Origin: a virus
Strand: one strand, 5' to 3'
Virus record (IMG/VR): IMGVR_UViG_3300044911_000938
Span: 1-38,192 of that record
DNA length: 38,192 nt
The notes under the pieces are model-generated. The model had not been told where the DNA came from, did not search any database, and saw only the letters and a list, made by a program, of their open reading frames with translations. Positions 37,084 through 38,192 of the stretch are shown here, in pieces (the first letter of the stretch is position 1; every line of letters starts with the position of its first letter). Position numbers and translations under genes: made by a program.

Positions 37084-37175
37084 AATGTTTTCGGCGACTT
37101 TTTTCAACCAGCCAAAAAAAATAAAAAAAACCCTTCGCGAAAAAATAATCTCCCGCATACCTTCAAAAAATAAAT
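37084..37175. other. AT-rich segment after iterons (possible unwinding region)
   Basis: A stretch with long A and T runs (TTTTTT at 37099-37104, two A-runs of 7-8 near 37115-37130, later AAAAAA). AT-rich DNA next to iterons is where origins usually melt. It also forms the A-rich leader of the next gene. Confidence 0.45.
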
Positions 37176-37610
37176 ATGAACGAACCCCGAGACCCAGCAG
37201 AATACGACGAAGCCAGCTATGAGGTGGATTTTGCCGCACTGTGTGATGCGGACTCACTCAAGGCCATTCGCCTTTTCCCGACCGAGCCATCGATGTCGGC
37301 CTACCGCGAAGCCAGCGAGCGAATGATGGGAACGCTCAACACGTTTATCACGTTCCTGTCTGAGCATGGTTACGGCAAATCGAAAACCCTCTGGGGAATC
37401 GCATACGCGCTCGGGCATCCACTCACAGCGGGGATGTCCATGCTTGAAGCCGCGCGTTACCTGGGATGCACGAAACAGGCGATCAGCAAGATCGCATGTG
37501 ACTTTCTGACCGAGACGGGGCTTCCGCCGTCATCGGCTCTCAAAAGCGAGGAAGCAAAATCAACATACAAACTCACAAATGGAAATCGTAAACAACACAC
37601 TCACGCTTGA
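37176..37610 (+). CDS. Helix-turn-helix protein beside origin
   Basis: A 144-residue protein. The first half is helical (SMSAYREASERMMGTLNTFI, FLSEHGYGKSKTLWGIAYAL). The second half holds a helix-turn-helix, GMSMLEAARYLGCTKQAISK, followed by IACDFLTETGLPPSSALKSE, similar to small phage sigma-like or initiator-like DNA-binding proteins. Its place right after the iterons makes it a candidate iteron-binding initiator or origin regulator; that is inferred. Leader TTCAAAAAATAAAT has no Shine-Dalgarno. Confidence 0.6.
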   Translation: MNEPRDPAEYDEASYEVDFAALCDADSLKAIRLFPTEPSMSAYREASERMMGTLNTFITFLSEHGYGKSKTLWGIAYALGHPLTAGMSMLEAARYLGCTKQAISKIACDFLTETGLPPSSALKSEEAKSTYKLTNGNRKQHTHA

Positions 37611-38106
37611 GGCCATCGAGACTCGGGCACGCGAACAATACGCACTGGCTCAAAGCCTCGCAGCATCCGCAAAGATCACCGCACGCGATGCCGTTCTTGC
37701 AATGGCAGACTGCGGACAGATGCTCCTCATGGGCCGCGAACACGTCCGAGGCGCCAAAGGCGAATGGATCGTGGGCTTGGGCATTCCGCTCGCAGATGCG
37801 GACAAAGCCGTTTTCCTCGCTCGCAACCGTGACCAGCTTGAGCTTGACCTCTGGCCGCAAGACGTCGCCAAGGTCGGCGCGCAATTCGTCGGGATGCTCC
37901 CCCCTCCCGGTTCATCAAATCGCGCCACAGACGATCCTGAGCGAAGCACGGGCGTGCCTAGCGGGTGGTTCACACATGCCAACAAACTTCAGCGTGGATT
38001 GACTGACTTGTTTGCGGCTCGACCCATTGCGCAGTGGCGTGAGGATGAGCGGGCAAACATCAAGCTGTCACTGAAGCCAATCGTTGAACTTTACAACACA
38101 CTGTGA
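37579..38106 (+). CDS. DUF3102-like protein
   Basis: A 175-residue helical protein overlapping the previous gene by 32 bases in another frame. The segment LAMADCGQMLLMGREHVRGA, then KGEWIVGLGIPLADADKAVF, follows the pattern of DUF3102-type phage proteins (helix, GEW, helix). The later FTHANKLQRGLTDLFAARPI is a second helical part. Function unknown. It is the last gene before the candidate cos region. Confidence 0.55.
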   Translation: MEIVNNTLTLEAIETRAREQYALAQSLAASAKITARDAVLAMADCGQMLLMGREHVRGAKGEWIVGLGIPLADADKAVFLARNRDQLELDLWPQDVAKVGAQFVGMLPPPGSSNRATDDPERSTGVPSGWFTHANKLQRGLTDLFAARPIAQWREDERANIKLSLKPIVELYNTL

Positions 38107-38126
38107 GGCATTACATAGCACATGCA

Positions 38127-38145
38127 CTAGGCAAAATTTGCCTAG
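38127..38145. promoter_or_regulatory. Perfect 19-bp palindrome CTAGGCAAAATTTGCCTAG
   Basis: Nine-base arms around one A. Its core GGCAAAATTTGCC resembles GGCAAAAAATGCC at 34-46. Both flank the circle junction. Terminase-binding site, operator or terminator arm are possible; there is no T run for a terminator. Confidence 0.5.
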
Positions 38146-38148
38146 TAG

Positions 38149-38161
38149 TAGGAGACTCCTA
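38149..38161. promoter_or_regulatory. Palindrome TAGGAG-A-CTCCTA near right end
   Basis: Six-base arms around one base, three bases after the larger palindrome. A CCCC-ACGTC-GGGG dyad follows at 38169-38181. Together these make the gene-free 86 bases at the right end almost wholly dyads, as in packaging sites. Confidence 0.45.
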
Positions 38162-38180
38162 TTCAAAACCCCACGTCGGG

Positions 38181-38192
38181 GGTAACCAAACT
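38181..38192. repeat. Terminal direct repeat, right copy (candidate cos end)
   Basis: Exact second copy of bases 1-12. The first seven bases, GGTAACC, are themselves palindromic, and the flank just left of it holds a CCCC-ACGTC-GGGG dyad. Joined to the left end, the repeat lies between two similar palindromes (38127-38145 and 34-46), an arrangement that would suit a terminase cutting and binding site. Confidence 0.75.

Noticed and set aside
36802-37173. Open frame of 123 codons across the iterons on the + strand
   Set aside because: The repeated KCRKT and low complexity come from the iterons and the C/G runs; no ribosome site and no protein features.
1-38192. tRNA genes, CRISPR arrays, insertion sequences, integrase and att site
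   Set aside because: Looked for and not seen; no cloverleaf-like segment in the gaps, no regular spacer repeats, no transposase or integrase motifs.

Overview
The window reads as an essentially complete genome of a tailed phage of the long, non-contractile (siphovirus) type with lambda-style packaging. Every gene I can support is on the + strand. The first 12 bases recur as the last 12, so the map probably closes into a circle of about 38,180 bp or has 12-nt cohesive ends. The terminase large subunit is of the GpA family, there is a gpW-like joining protein, and the tail chaperones carry the same -1 slippery heptamer (GGGAAAG) as lambda G/T. I see no integrase, excisionase or CI-like repressor, so a strictly lytic life is the simplest reading. 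The host is probably Gram-negative, because there are two phage lipoproteins, one of them spanin-like. The genus cannot be fixed from the sequence. Many genes lack a Shine-Dalgarno and start after A/C-rich leaders, which fits groups such as Verrucomicrobiota, but that is only a guess.

Layout. 1-6300: candidate cos region with palindromes, a broken ParB-like gene, small terminase, a DUF4406/MazG-like fusion, a helicase-DNA methyltransferase fusion, large terminase, a small basic protein and a gpW-like protein. 6293-13446: portal with two extra C-terminal domains, an unusual block of adhesin/decoration-like genes (including a polyglycine protein), prohead protease with a nested scaffold, decoration protein and major capsid protein, closed by a strong terminator. 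13529-17314: a four-gene cassette with two-domain glycosyltransferases, one fused to a methyltransferase. 17330-23258: head-tail connectors, a lipoprotein with a Cys-His-Asp pattern, tail tube, chaperones with frameshift and tape measure. 23260-27851: tail tip and fibre genes. 27848-28830: lysis genes (two holin-like proteins, spanin-like lipoprotein, M15 endolysin). 28827-36796: small early-type genes, metallophosphoesterase, RuvC-like resolvase, Sak4-like ATPase, Cas4-like exonuclease, SSB-like protein and RepA-like helicase. 36774-37175: an iteron-rich candidate replication origin with a pure C10/G11 hairpin. 37176-38106: a helix-turn-helix protein and a DUF3102-like protein.

How the genes work together. 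The helicase, SSB-like protein, Sak4-like ATPase, exonuclease and resolvase form a replication/recombination set next to its likely origin. The terminase pair packages from the nearby candidate cos. Genes are tightly coupled by ATGA overlaps. Three kinds of translation start recur: classic GGAGG sites inside operons, A/C-rich G-poor leaders, and an unusual TTGAC(A/G) element exactly 13 nt before the start of six structural genes. The last is the most novel signal I found.
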